From Pterobdella sp. o SKG-2022 (taxonomy: Eukaryota; Annelida; Clitellata; Hirudinida; Piscicolidae), in the NCBI GenBank assembly GCA_964035795.1, contig OZ038321.1, positions 19,037,209-19,101,208 of the forward strand: 64,000 nt of DNA, given 5' to 3'. Shown here one piece after another: positions 12,201 through 26,000 of this stretch (its first letter is position 1; the number at the start of each line of letters is the position of its first letter). The translations under genes and the position numbers were made by a program. The notes beneath the pieces are model-generated. The model was not told the DNA's origin, did not search any database, and worked only from the letters and a program-made list of their open reading frames with translations.

Positions 12201-15200
12201 TCTGTAGCTATGAATGTTATCCATTGCAGTTGCGACAAGAGTATCAATGAAACTTTCTGTGTTATTTTTGAGTTGAATATATTTTTTTGCTATTTTGAAC
12301 CTATTCAAATATTTTTCAAGACATTCTTTCATCGGCACACTGCTATGTCCAAAAGTGTAAGAATAAGGTGTGATAGCATGGGGGTATATTATGACGTTCA
12401 GAGGAAAAACAGGGGTTTTCATATCACTATCAAAGAAGGAGCCTGACATTTTATTTTGAAAAGTAATTAGTAAAGAAATAATGAGATGACAAGCAAGAAA
12501 AATCTTCTTCCGTGAAATGCAAAACATTTTTGCCATAAAAATTAGTTTCAGTTGATTTGTCCACCAACCTATTTTTCCAACGTTTTCAAAAACTCCTAAA
12601 ATAAATTTTTTCGATGAATTGATGAGTTTTTGAAAATCTTTTATTTTTTAACTCTTTTCAAATACATTTTTTAATTATGTAAATGTTAAATAGTTTATTT
12701 AAAAAGTTAATTAATAATTAAACACTGATAATATTTTGCGCATCTTCAAAAAATAAATATTATATGCTTACTTTCTTTTTGCCTTTCAATTGTTTTATCA
12801 TCTATAAAACTTGCCTCTGTTTTTAACTTTTCTCTCACTTCTAAAGTTTTCGTCTTGTTTAATCTAGTATGAGATATTAACAAAATTAACTTTTGCAACC
12901 TTTTCAAAACAATAAATAACTTGAAGAAGTTTTCATCGGCTGTGTTGAAAGAGACTCCAAAGGCTTTTATTTCATCTTTTTCAATTACAGTTTCTAGCAT
13001 ATCAAATAACTCTACAAACTTGGAATAACTTTTTTTAGGCAAAAAATAGCTTAATTCTAATCCAGAGTTGTGGACTATAATAGCCTCAGGTATGAAGTTA
13101 GAAACCAACTGATCGAGCTTTTCCACCTCTGAAGTTTGAGGCACAACGATGTTCAAATAATATCCTGTATCTGAAAATGTTTTGATATGATTACATCGTG
13201 CTTAGAGTTATGAATCTATTAATCAAATGAACAATGACAAGCTAAGAGAAACAGTCGAAGTGTGAAAAATATAATTTATTTTAAAATCAATAGCTAATAC
13301 ACGTTTTTTGCTTAACGAAAAGCTTATCACACGTAAATATAGTTTGAATATTATAAAGTTTTGACTTTTTTGCACTGCAACGTTCGAAACCATTTCTCAC
13401 CAACCATACAAGTTTAACTAATACTAAAAGTATTGGCCCATAACTCAACAATGCACCCAAGTGTAACTGAATCCAGTCAAATATAAAAGCAATGGTTAAT
13501 ATTCAAATTAATTTTTCACTTTTTAATACATTTTTCAATGAAATAAAAAAAATTATGCAGTCTATACTTGAATTTTTTCTATTTTGACTTGCCTGGTTCC
13601 TTAGTTTTCCTTGTTTTCATGTTATGTCTGTTTACATAAATCATCCCTAACTATTTAGTGAATTTTGCTTTTTTCAATTAAAAAAAATATTTTTCCCGAT
13701 TTTAATGAAATGATTATTTACATTCTCATATTTTAAGCTTGATTTTTTCCATATATCTTTGAAAAAAGACTAAATATATTAGTCTTCGCCACCAATTCAA
13801 AGGCATCGAAGACACGTAACATACTTTTGTATAAAAAAAATTCGAAAAAATTAATTATTTTAAAAACAATCTCTAACAAAACAGCTATAAAATGCAAAAA
13901 AATGTATGATTAAGGAAGCCCAAAAGTACATAAACATATAATCCAACCATGAGTTTCTCTAAGAAACTTGGAACTTCCATAACATTGAAGTTTTCCTAGC
14001 TCCATTACGGCAATTCGATTCGCTAAATACTCTGCTTCATCCATGTAATGGGTTGTGAAGATTATGATTTGTCCTCTTTTCAATGATTTTAACAAGTGCC
14101 ACACTTCTAGGCGTGATTCTAAGTCAAAATCATGAGTTGGTTCATCCATAAATATAATCTGTTTATAAAGAGAAAAATTATTTTTTTGATAAAATGAAAT
14201 AGTCAGTCATAAACTTTTGAGCCAGCAATAAAGGCAATTCCAATGCTGAGTTTTCTTCGCGATAATCTTGAAAGATTTCTTGGGAAATCATTTTTGTTTT
14301 CTGTCAAATCTGTGTCTAACAGCGTTTTTTTTACTTCTTCAGAAACCTCTTGTTTTTCACAACCTTTTAACTTAAAATGGCAAATGAATTAAAATGGGAA
14401 TTAGTATTTTCGAAATAATTTTCACGAATTTATTTAGTTCCAGTATAGTCTTGAAATATACTTCAAAAAACTCATTGAAATGTCATAACAAACCCTCGCG
14501 AACAGCTCTAAGTTTTCTTCCACTGTGAGGTCTTCGAAGAATACATCGAAGCTAAAACAAAAGGCAGTTTCTTTTATCATTATGTCTACTGAACCACGTG
14601 TCGGTGAGATGAGACCTTCAACGAACATTTGAAAATTGCATAGTTTTTATTATGATATAATTATACCAATTAGAATAGCAAAAACAGTTGTTTTTCCAGA
14701 ATGCATTGGACCTAAAATTGCAATGGTCTCTTTCTCAGAAACGTCTAAACTAAGGTTTAAAACGGCTGGATTTTTATGATTTCTGAATTTCTAAAAATGT
14801 TGAAGTTATGATTATGTTAAAATTAATGGTTGTGGTTCCCACCTTCAATAAGCCCTGGATTTTAACCACAATATTAGAAACAAAAGGCGGCTTTTCAATT
14901 CTTAAAAAAGGAATGTAATTGTCTTCATGTCTAGATTCTGGATCATACTTTGGTAACACTTTTGAAAGCAAAAACTTCAAAATTTTTAAATTTTGAATCA
15001 ACTAAAATTTTCATGAAAATGTATTCAAATTACGTTCCAAATAGCTAAAAAACCAAACTTGTTTTGATGCAAACGTATCAATAAGCCATGCCAGGAAAAT
15101 ATAGAGTAAGCAACTAATTATTTGAACCAAGAAAATATGAGACATTGCTAAGGTGTCACTCGTATTAGACGTAATCGTTATTTCTGACCACTTTAAACTT

Positions 15201-17050
15201 TTTTCTATATTCAAATTTAAAATATTTTAAACTAGTGATTTTTCAATTGGGTTTAAGCTAAAATAGCACAAGATAAATATATTCGTTGTTTTTGGCATTA
15301 AAAAACTCAGCACCAGTTTATTCCCATATATCATTGAAGACTAAACACTAATTAATGAATCGGCTAAAAACGAACTAAAACACTCTGTAATGACTGGAAA
15401 AAAACCTTATCCCAAATCTAGATGAACAATAAATAAGGTTTAAATTATAATATATACCGATTTCTTCTTCCATAGCTATAATTCTGAAACCTTGGCAAAG
15501 ACTATAAATGCTTACTAGACAAAGTAACATTCTATTCCTGGTGCTCATTGAGTCATACGATTCATAAAGATAAAAGTGGGGAATGTAAGATAATACAGAG
15601 AACAAAACACCAGCGTTGATGGCATTTTGAGCTGTTTAAAGCAGTGAGTTTCAGATATTTTTCAATTTATTAATGAAAACTTATGTTAAATAGTTAAATA
15701 TCCGCATAGAACAAGTTCTCCTTTAGTAAAACTAAACATTATCTGTTTGTTTTTTTGCAAAGTAAGTACTAAGCGGATAAATAACGAAATGTGTAAATAA
15801 TTTTTAAATGAATCAACATAATATAAAAAACACTAAATCACCTCTGTTGAACAATGAGCTGAGAAAAAAATTGAAAGCAACCACATCAAGCTTATATAAC
15901 AGGAGGAAAGTAAACGTTAATGAAAAACTAGTATGATTAATGATACTGTTCCCTGCTATGCTAAAATGTAGAAAAAATGTAAGTGCAGTTACGAAAATAA
16001 CCATGGTCATCGCATATTTCACAAGCCATGCTAGCCAGTAAACGCCAGAGTTGAGTCCAATCAACTTTGCGAACTCCTTTGTTGAAAATCATCCTATGTA
16101 GTATTATTTAAAGTTTTTTAATTATGGAAATTACTTTGACGTTGGTTTCTCGTTCATAAGCAATTTCGTAACACATTGAAGAAACAACCACGATTGTGCC
16201 CAGCATAACGAAAAAAGGAAAATGAGTTTTCAAAAATGTTAAATAATCACCAGATGATTGTGGTATGTAAGGAAGTTTTTTCAGAAATGATTTGATTTTT
16301 CTATAATCACCGCTTAAATATTTAATGATTGACGTGTCTAGCGCTTGTTGTATGGAAATGAATCCGTTTTTTAAATACCCTTGAAGATTTGGTATTTTTT
16401 CAGACTAATTTCAAAATAAATTTTATATGTTGAATTATTTTATAGTAGATTAATCTGTACCATATGAAGATACATTATTTGATTTAGACGTTGATTTTGT
16501 TTGCATTCTGCTCAGATAATATAACTCTTCTGATTTTGCATGTTTTATTCGGATTTTGTAAGCAATTTTATCTGGGTTTTTTACAAAAGATCTTCTTGAA
16601 AAAATCACTGCCCCATAAACATTTTCCAAATCATAAATTTTTTTTTCTACTTCACTTTCGTCCTCGAAGCCGAACTCTATAGAAAATAATTTGTATAAAT
16701 AGTAGGATTAAATAAAAATGGATACCTTTAACGTATCTAAAACCCAAAAGAGTTGAAGTCATTTTAATAATTTGGTCAGACTGTTGGCTAATAGGAGAAT
16801 AAGCCAATGAGTATTCCGCTTGTCTTGTTTTGTACAGATGTTCGGTGTTTGTTGTAGCTTCAAAAGAAGGTTCCAAATGTACTCCCAGATTCTCTTTTTT
16901 TCTTGTTATAAAAAATTTTAAGATAATAAAAAAGACGAAAACAGCTGTAGCAATTGAAATTTCATAAAATAAAATTTTTCTTTTTCTTTTTTGAATTACA
17001 AAGTTTTTTTTTAGGAGCAGTGAAAACTGCGTAAAATAAGCAATACGCAT
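9284..17050 (-). CDS. ABCA-subfamily full transporter, gene B (19 exons, open but catalytically degenerate)
   Basis: Paralogue of genes A and C, rebuilt with the same 19-exon plan: 17050-16726, 16676-16461, 16379-16135, 16076-15842, 15631-15458, 15204-15059, 15001-14843, 14790-14667, 14615-14494, 14370-14215, 14158-13948, 13170-12921, 12863-12772, 12568-11731, 11642-11518, 11457-11278, 11157-10497, 10430-10260, 9677-9284. Phases all agree and give 1,607 residues with no internal stop. NBD1 keeps Walker A (GPMHSGKT), Walker B (FMDEP) and switch (TTHYMDEAE). Its Q-loop CPQ has become FCFSF, about 11 residues before it are missing, and the signature is LSRLSRRKLS. NBD2 keeps Walker A (GNNGTGKS) and the Q-loop (GPQ), but the signature is SRANKGKL, Walker B is LLLDQP (catalytic Glu to Gln) and the switch His is Asn (VATNK). 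Inference: transport-dead paralogue with another role, or a recently freed gene. Confidence 0.82.
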
Positions 17051-20049
17051 TCTGTTCTCCAAATATATATGTATTTTAAAAAGAAGCAATTATTTTTTTT
17101 TTATTTTTTCATTTTTAACAAAAATAATCATAACAGCAAAAAATAATTTTAAAAAATGCGTTTTTTAATGTAAAAACCCAAAACCACGTCAATTACGAAT
17201 TTAAATTTGTTTATATGTGTCACGAAAAGATTAAAAATTAAATAGTTCTTAAAAGCTTTTATTTTTTCAATAAACTGAAAATCCATGAGCACCATACTCA
17301 CAACATGTCTCAAAATATATATGATTGTGGTGATTTTCAAGTACAGACAATATTATCTAGGAACATGATGGGTTTTATGCTATTTCAATTTTCTGGACAA
17401 GTTTTTGTATCCCAAACTCACACAAACATAGGTGGTCAAACTGGGCATATGAATATAACTCTAATTTTACGCATTTTATTGTGTGACACAAACTCTAGAA
17501 AGCTGTAAAACACAGCTGAAGACAGGCACTTCGCGATTACGCATTAGTATTGAAGGGCGAGCCTATAGTTCCTGAATCAATCATAGAATTTAAAAAAAAT
17601 TTGAGAAAAGTACTGAAATAATCATTTTTAGAAGTTTTATGAAAAAAAACTAACATTTATCAACTAGCAAAGCTTTTTGTACAATCCATGAATATTTAAA
17701 CATTATGATACATGAAAATTGATTTGCATACATTTGAATTGACTTATCAGCGTTGAAAATCCACATTTGGGAATTTTGAATAGATTTTAAATAAAAAAAT
17801 ATTCATTGTGCATAATTTTAATTCTAAAAATAAATAATACATTCTAACAAAATCCTAACAAAGCATATGATTGGTGCATAGCTTATTGGCTAATCTTAAA
17901 GCAGTGCTTATTACCTTGGAACTTTACAGCTGAAGGCTTTTTTTGACTGTCCATGCAACGCTTTCTCAAGCGTCCAGTCATTTTTTCTAAAATAAAGCAC
18001 AAAAAAGATAAATTTTTTTGAATTCTTGCATTTTCCATCCGTATAACGTTTCCTATCTTCTTGAGTTGTGTTTTCATGATGAAAGCTTTTATACCAAGTG
18101 AATCTACTCTGCCGAGCAATGTTCGAAATTCTGTTTAACTGTGAACTCCCATGATTTAAAGTAAGCATCGAATTGTTTAAGCCTTCAATCGTTTCTAATA
18201 CTGCCCAGGTCCCATCACCATAAAAAAAACAATGTGATAACTGCTAATTTGGTTTTCAATTTAATACGTTTACAGCTTTTTTCTAGGCTTTTCAATTTTG
18301 ACTCAAATACACCAAAAAGCACACTGAATGAAAAGCAACAAAGCTTACTGGTGAGAACCTCGAATGATGACGTGAAATTTCTTTGTCGGGAGTAAGACGT
18401 TTGTAAGTTGTTAATTAAAAGCGAAACATAAGCACTTGTCCTGAAAGTAAATTTTAGGGGTATTTATAAAACGCTTTTCCGCTTAGTTCAAAGCGCCTTC
18501 TTATAAAGTAACGAAAACACGCCATGGAACCGGTGCTACCTACTGGTCCAACGCGGAATCGAAATCTATAATTTTAGATAATCATTCTAATGCTCTATTA
18601 ATTTAGTTATACTTTGAAGCTTCTGTTTTGAAGAGTAAATAAACAAGAAATAGTCATTCATCAAATGGTACCATGCACTAGTGATCCCAAAACTTAGTTT
18701 TTCAATAGCGAACTTAACAGTAAAAAAAATCCTCTGACTTATGAATCAATTAAAGTGATTTAATGAAATTTTTAATGTAGTGTAAACTAGAGATGTTGAT
18801 TGTGATATCAGAAAATTCTCAAACCTAGAATGGTTTGAAAGTAAAGAACCGAAATGCAGAAAATACTAGAGAAAACTATTGAGCTCCAAGTCACTTGGGT
18901 ATTTGAAAATATATAAACACAGCAAAACAGATTACATAGTGAAAAAAAATTGTATTAATTTTTTCCAAGTTCTGTGTGAAGAACAAAGCTTTTCTAGACC
19001 ATGTTTTCTTTTTCCTGCCTCTCTTGGCCATTTCATTGAGAGTTCTGTGGCTTTGGTGAATTTTATCAATGAATCAAGGAATAATTTGAATAAGTTTAAT
19101 TTTTTTAGTTATTTAGACTGAAATTTTCTGAAAAATGTATATATTTTGTCACGTCTAAAAATAAAAAATTTTAAACATCACAGTTTTATCGAAAAGGTAA
19201 CAATTTTAAATAAGTCTTAATTTTTCTCGTTATATTGTTGAATAATACTATTTTGATGATAAAGTTTAACAAACAAGGGCTGAAGAACCATAATTAAACA
19301 GTCTTACGATGTCACCGAACTAAAAACAAATACCACCACTCTTACTTTTTAATACTAAAATTATTTATGAATATTTTTTGACAACGCTTTTTGAAATCTA
19401 TATGTTTACTCTACTCTAAAATAATAATATGGAAACTAGTGTTATTCTTGGATGTTGTATTGAACTTAGTATTGCTCAACAGACGATTCTTGTGTACAAG
19501 TTACTTTTTATTGTTCTAAAAAATTTCTACAACTAGATCATTTATAATGCAAAATAAAAAATTGAAATCAAATTTTAAATTGCAAAAAACAACATTGAAT
19601 ATTTATTTGTTCAAAAGTTCAAGCATTTAAAAGGTTTCATAAAAGCCATCTAGATACAAAATAAGAACTATTTGGTAATATCAATTAATATATGAACATC
19701 ATGTTAATCGTTGTTAATGTTGACACTAACCTATTGAACACAACAAATATGACAAATCCCGGACAAAAATCTAATATATTTAACCTAAAAAAGATAAAAA
19801 AAGATCTGTTGAAAAAAACGAGATTCAAAATGAAGAATGAAGCGGTAAAGACGACTTAAAAAATTTCCTACAAATGAGAATTTAAGCAATCAAAACATTA
19901 ATATAGATGAGACATAAACAAAATATAGTTTTGTTAAATCGACTCAAAATTTTTAAAATTTTTATGAAATGTAACAATAACGAGGAAAAGAATTGGAAAG
20001 TTAATAATACACCAGGGTATATTTCAAGCTTATTTAACAATAATTAATA
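17051..20049. other. Intergenic region between ABCA genes B and C
   Basis: About 3 kb without a supported host gene. It should include the promoter of gene B and the 3' end of gene C. Part of it (about 17890-18170) is a LINE remnant. The short open frames at 17305-17508 and 18879-19121 show no recognisable motif or flanking splice sites. Confidence 0.55.
17890..18170 (-). pseudogene. LINE reverse-transcriptase C-terminal remnant
   Basis: On the minus strand a frame reads, in part, IKAFIMKTQLKKIGNVIRME then NARIQKN, a degraded middle, and GRLRKRCMDS. This matches the common LINE ORF2 tail pattern: QL.W.GHV.RM...R.PK, a short gap, then G.P.KR..D. Similarity fades at both ends and nothing upstream restores a full polymerase, so this is a dead, truncated copy. 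It shows that retrotransposons have inserted inside the ABCA array. Confidence 0.55.
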
Positions 20050-23000
20050 TTAAAAACAACAAAAAAAAATGTTTTTAAGTTTAGATTCAAAAGAGTCAGA
20101 TTGTAAGTTCAATTGTGTTTTGGCAAAGTTGATGAAAACCTGTTCGAGAGTGGTTTGAGAGACTGTATAGTCCCTCAAATCCAACTTGTCTTTATTCTTC
20201 TCTATGCTTTCGAATATTTTACTCATAGAAGCGTTAGGAAGATTTTTGTCCAATCGATACGCTATTTGTTCCTCGTTTTCATATTCCAGGACCGCCTCAG
20301 GGTAGTTCGTATCCATGAAGGGGCGCAAAAGAGTGGCGTTGTTTTTTGCAGGAGAGATCTTGAAGACAATAGAAAAATCTGACCCAAATTTATTTTTGAG
20401 ATGTTGGCTGCTACCCAAGCATTTAAACTGTCCATTGACCATGATGGCCATTCTCGTGCACAGAGCTTCGCATTCCTCCATGCTGCAATCAATCGTACTT
20501 TATATGCGTTTGAAAAAACACTTTAATTTACATTAGAAGCTTTGGGTCACTGATATATAATTAGTGATTCCAGTGTGAATTGAAGGGGCCTAGCGATTAT
20601 CATATCACTCGTAAAAAGCACGGTAAAATTTTGTAAATCCGATGGTTTCACATTAAGTTTCATCGTTTTTTAGCTCATATTGCCTCATATTGAAAAACTC
20701 GTATTCAAAACGCTCAATAGAATAAAACCCGTAGTGAAACTTTATAAGAAATTAATTTTCCTGTCATTGAAAAAGAATTAAAAAAAAATCATTCAACAAA
20801 AACAAACTGTTTTTCGTCCGATATAAATTTCGTATTAAAATATTACAGTTTTTGTGGGAAGCCAAATATTTAAACCTCACACTATAGAAAAAAATAGAAC
20901 CTGTGAGAGGTAATGACAACAGTGCTCCCAGCTTCCTTGAGCTTGCTAATGCAAGTCCATATTTTTCTTTTGGATACAGGGTCCATTCCTGCTGTAGGTT
21001 CGTCCAAAAACACCAACATAGGGTCACCTAGAACAGCAATTGCTATTCCCAGTTTACGCTTATTACCTCCGCTATAAAATAGAAAAATATTTTAAAAAAT
21101 AAACTTAGAAAATCTATTTCAAAATTTTTATTATCTAAAACCCACCTAAGGACCCCGGCAAGCTTGTCTTTGTACTGATGCAAAAAGAATTTTTCTATCA
21201 GTCCATCAGTCAAAGCTTTTATTTGTCGACTATCTATTCCTCTCAGACGAGCATGCAAAACTAGGTTTTCTTTTGTTGTCATTTGGTCAACGAGTGCATT
21301 AAATTGAGGACAATAACCAATGAATTTTCTGGCCACAGCCAAATTTTTTTTAACATTGACTCCATTGATAAAAATGGAACCACTCGTTATAGTTTCAATT
21401 CCTGTCAGCATCTTGAACGTGCTTGTTTTGCCAGCTCCGTTGACTCCCAATAGACCAAATACCTCTCCTTTCTCTAACTTCAAGCTGAGATTATTCACCG
21501 CATGAAACTTCCCAGGATAAACTTTAAATAGTTCTTTAACAAACATTACATTTTTATTCGATTCCTCCAACTGCAGTTTCATCACTTCTTCTCGTTCCTT
21601 TCTTACATCGTCATCTTCTTCAGTATCGATAATTTTTTTGAGATTTTTTTTGCTTTGTAAATTTTTCAGTCTATTGAACAAATTTGATTCATAAAGGAAT
21701 AAAAAAAGAAAGAAAACAATTCCCTGGATGAAAAGGAAGATGAGGGGCCTCCCGATACCTGGGTACTCCCATGCAAAATAGCTCTCCGTGTGGTACATGC
21801 AAAAATCACCACAATTTTCTGATGGGTTGTTAATCGAATTTTGTTGTTGAGTTTTTAACGAAAATATTTTTGAACTTAGAATCTTTGAAATGCATTAATA
21901 CAAATAAGCATTTAATCACCCAAACAGCATGGAATTTTCTGTGAAAAAAATCCGCCCAAAGCACACATAAATTTGAGATTTAATTTTTTGTCCATTTCTG
22001 AGCATATTTTGGTATTTTGATAGTTCATGTAAGTATCTTGAATGCCTTTTTCAAGACAAAAATTTGTCAAAATTCCATAAAAAACCCATTCTAGTTTTTC
22101 AGCAATTTCAGAATAATTAACTATAGGATTTCTGAGAATCAAAATAATTAAAGAGGACGCAGTTCCTGGTAATAAAAAACCTCGTAAACATTTTATCTTT
22201 AAAAATCCATTTTTTACCTGTTAGGTAATTTCCTACTAGAATCCAAACATATGCTGAAGATGGTTTTGAAAAAAGAAGAGATATGAGATAGACAAGAGGA
22301 ATGATAGCCCAGCCATACATGATGAACAGGAATGTTAACATCCTTGAAAAAAAAAATATTATTTAGTCATTTGAAAAACACAAACTGAAAAAAAATAAAA
22401 TTAGTAAATACTTCAATAGAATAGGTTCAGAAAATCCTTCAAGTGTTGATGCGGCTAAAACAGCAACCAAGATCAAAGAAATAACTAAATAGACAAGGTA
22501 ATCAAAAAGGAATGCACCAATCCAATAAATGTAAACGTGCAACCCACTGAATAGTTGACTTATCTTTGCCCCATTTATACTCTCTTGAACAAGCGCAATT
22601 GAGAAAGCCGTAGTAAGAAAAGCCATACCAAACATGAGCAAATCTGCCAGAAGGAAACCTACGTTCAACGTTTGCTTCGTTTGAAACTTTCCTTGATTAG
22701 AAGGAGCATATGGGAGAGGGTGGTTCATTGTCTCTATTTTATAATTTATAGAAGAATTTTCAGTCAAGCATTTTAGCCAAGCATTGTTCACCATGGAAAG
22801 ACTCATGGCTATGCTGTGGTATGATTCGTCGTTGTATAGGCCCACAAAATAATCATTACTCACTAGGGCACCTAACTGGTAATTGTTTCGTAAGTTTAAA
22901 AAATCATGCTTTGCTTTTTCAATTAAAAAAGTCGTTATGTTGGGAAAAGACTCATTTTTAGGGTCTAAAAATATTTTGGATCCCTTATAATTATTCAAAA

Positions 23001-26000
23001 CTCTTCGAAGACACGATAATCTGCTAGAAGTAGGATTATAATCATCTGAAAGAGAGTAAACAGTGACAGGGTTGGGATAGGCATCGATGCTGAGAGGAAG
23101 CGAGAGAATTTTGTCTTGCCTTATAGGCAGAGATGAAAGAATAATAGCTATGTAGCCAAATATGATAGGTATAAAGAGTTGGGATGCAGAAATCTTTTTA
23201 TTTCGTATGAAGTTCAAAATCTTTTTAACGAACACTGCATAGAATTGTTGAGTTATTGCTGAAGTTTTCTTTTCTTTAGCTAGAATTTAAAATATAAATA
23301 CAAAAAGTTGAAAATTCATAGATTAAATTTAATCATAACTAAATGGTTCAAAATTTAATGAAATCATTTTCACTAGCCACAATCAAACAAGTCTATTTAG
23401 GAACACAAATAAATTTTATTGAGATACAAAGCTTTTCGTTAACTAAGTAACTTTGTCAAGTATAAAATTTATGGGTTCCTAAATATACTCATTTTTAAAC
23501 TAAAAACATAAATAATCAAAAAAACTTTAATTGGCATGAAAATTTTTTATACTTGAGCTCCTAACAAAATACCATAGAGCATTACTTTTCGGCTTGTTTT
23601 CCATCTCTAACTTTTCCCCTTCAGAATTAAATGTTATTCTCAACTGTTCATTTAGCTCGGCCACCTGCTCTTTGCCCAAATCTTCAATTCTAACGGTTAC
23701 GTTTAAATTTAAAAATTTCTTGAAAGTTTGAACTTGTAAATTTTAAAAATATATTTCATTATTTACAAATTTTTTATGCTTAGTAGATTATAGTGCTGTG
23801 CGTGTTTTGGTAGCTAAGGTAGACAGCAGTCAGATAATCCTTCTGGTATAAAATATTGGAATTACAAAAATGCGATGTCGTTTGAAACAAAATTTTAATA
23901 GAACTGCCAACCCAAGCTTATTTCAAACTTTAAGTTATCGCGATTGAAGCTCCTCAGTTTCCACAAGTCGGAATTTTACTTTACCGTTTAAAATAGGATC
24001 ATTTGCCAAGCCAAATGACAATGATATCAAAGTAGCAGTCTGTCAATATTGAACCAAAGTATAATAGAAAACAGGTTATAAAAAAATCATTCTGTTAATA
24101 GGGATGTTAAGCTTAATGCAGCTTTACGCCAATACCAAAATTCCAAAATGACAAAGAAATAGTGGAAGAAATTTAGAAAATTATTAATTAGCTCATGAAG
24201 TTAGGAAGAAATAATGCTCAAATTTTCATATCTAAAAAACTATATTAGATAGCGAATGATGGAAAACTTCAAGGGAGCTTGTAATTTAAAGGCATAAAAA
24301 GTGTTAAAACTGAAGTATTATCATATCTATCCAATGCCATAGATTTGTTAACCAGAAGTCCTGTATACCCCAAGCTGAAGCAAAATTTTTCATAATGACG
24401 CATACCTTAACCACCACGAATGTTATCCATTTGATTATGGTTTAGCAGGCATCATTTTTGTCATACCAAATGATGATCTGTACTCAAATGTACTGCTAAT
24501 TGAGTTTTGTATCCAGTCTTCCTTGATCCTGTGCATGACACCATTCTAAGCATGAAATTAAAAGACACCTACTAGGTGCACTAGCATTTAGGTCTGCTAG
24601 CTGGTAGAGCTGATACCCTTTTAGGATACAAATCTGAACAACACTCCCTGTCTTTCAGTAATTCTTTGGAGTTACTAACTTTATCTAATCAAGCTAATTT
24701 TTTTATAGAACTCTACACCGACTGTTTTATCAGTCTGCTGTCATTAGACTAGGTTTTTAGAGCAAGCTCTATTTAAGCAACAACAAAAAATCCTAGAACC
24801 ATTACCAACAGCTTGACGATAAAGATAGAGTAAGTGCCTTAGCAAAACGGCAAAACATGGAAATTAAAAAAAAAAACTCCAGTCTGAATACTCAAGTAAG
24901 CTGAAGAACAATGCTTTGGAAGTCTGAAAAATCCAAGAAAACTAAAAACGAACTTTATAAATGACCAAAGCTTATATTTAAATTGAAGGTTCTGAGGAAC
25001 ATTTGAAACGAATCGAAATATAATTTGAAATGAATGAAAATATAATTATCAATGAACCTCATTCTAGTAGTAGTGAAGACATTTAAAATAGTATAAAAAA
25101 TATATAGAATAGAAAAATTCGAAAAGTAAATGTGGTTTCACTTGAAAAAGACTTCTTCAATGGTGGTGACTGATACTCCAAAAGATTTCACTCCGTAGTT
25201 GGTTCCATCAGTTTCAAATGAATTGAAAAGCTTTGAAAATTCTCGAGAAGAATTTTTCGGCAACGTGAAATTGACTTCTAAGCCTGAGGTATTATTGAGG
25301 GTCGCACCAGGTATAGTCTTGGTGACAAATTTGTCGAGATCTTTATATTTGGAAGGTTCTGTCATAACGATTCTCAGGCTGTAACCAACACCTAGTTACA
25401 ATTTAAAAGTAATGCTTGAGAAAATTGAGTCATTGATGTTATTTCAAATTTCGAATATTTGCAAACATTTGACTTAAAACTCTAATTAAATTTAATGGTC
25501 CTGTTTTTGAAAATGAAAACAAACCATATTTCCTTTTCAAAAACATAGAGCTTCCATAACACTGTAATCTGCCAGACCCCATTATTGCGATTCGGTCCGC
25601 CAGAAAGTCAGCTTCATCCATATAGTGTGTTGTTAGAATTATTGTGCGACCTTCTTTCTGCGACTTTAACAATGCCCATAACTCTCTGCGTGCCTCTGGG
25701 TCCAAGCCAGAAGATGGCTCATCCAATATAACAAACTGCATTCAAGAACAATAGATTATATTTTAAAATCTAGTATGATGTTTCACAGTGTAGTTCCACC
25801 TTGAACATACAGTTTTACTGCAATTTCAAATAAACAACCTTTGAGCCAGCGATCAAAGCAATTCCAACACTTAGTTTTCTTTGCATCCCTCCTGACAAGT
25901 TTTCTGAACGAGTATATTTTTTATCTTTTAGAAAAAGCATGTCAAGCATATGGTCAATTTCTGACGGTACATTTTCCTTTGGACAACCTTTCAACTGTTT

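Noticed and set aside
18879..19121. 80-codon plus-strand frame
   Set aside because: No family features and no coding-like composition.
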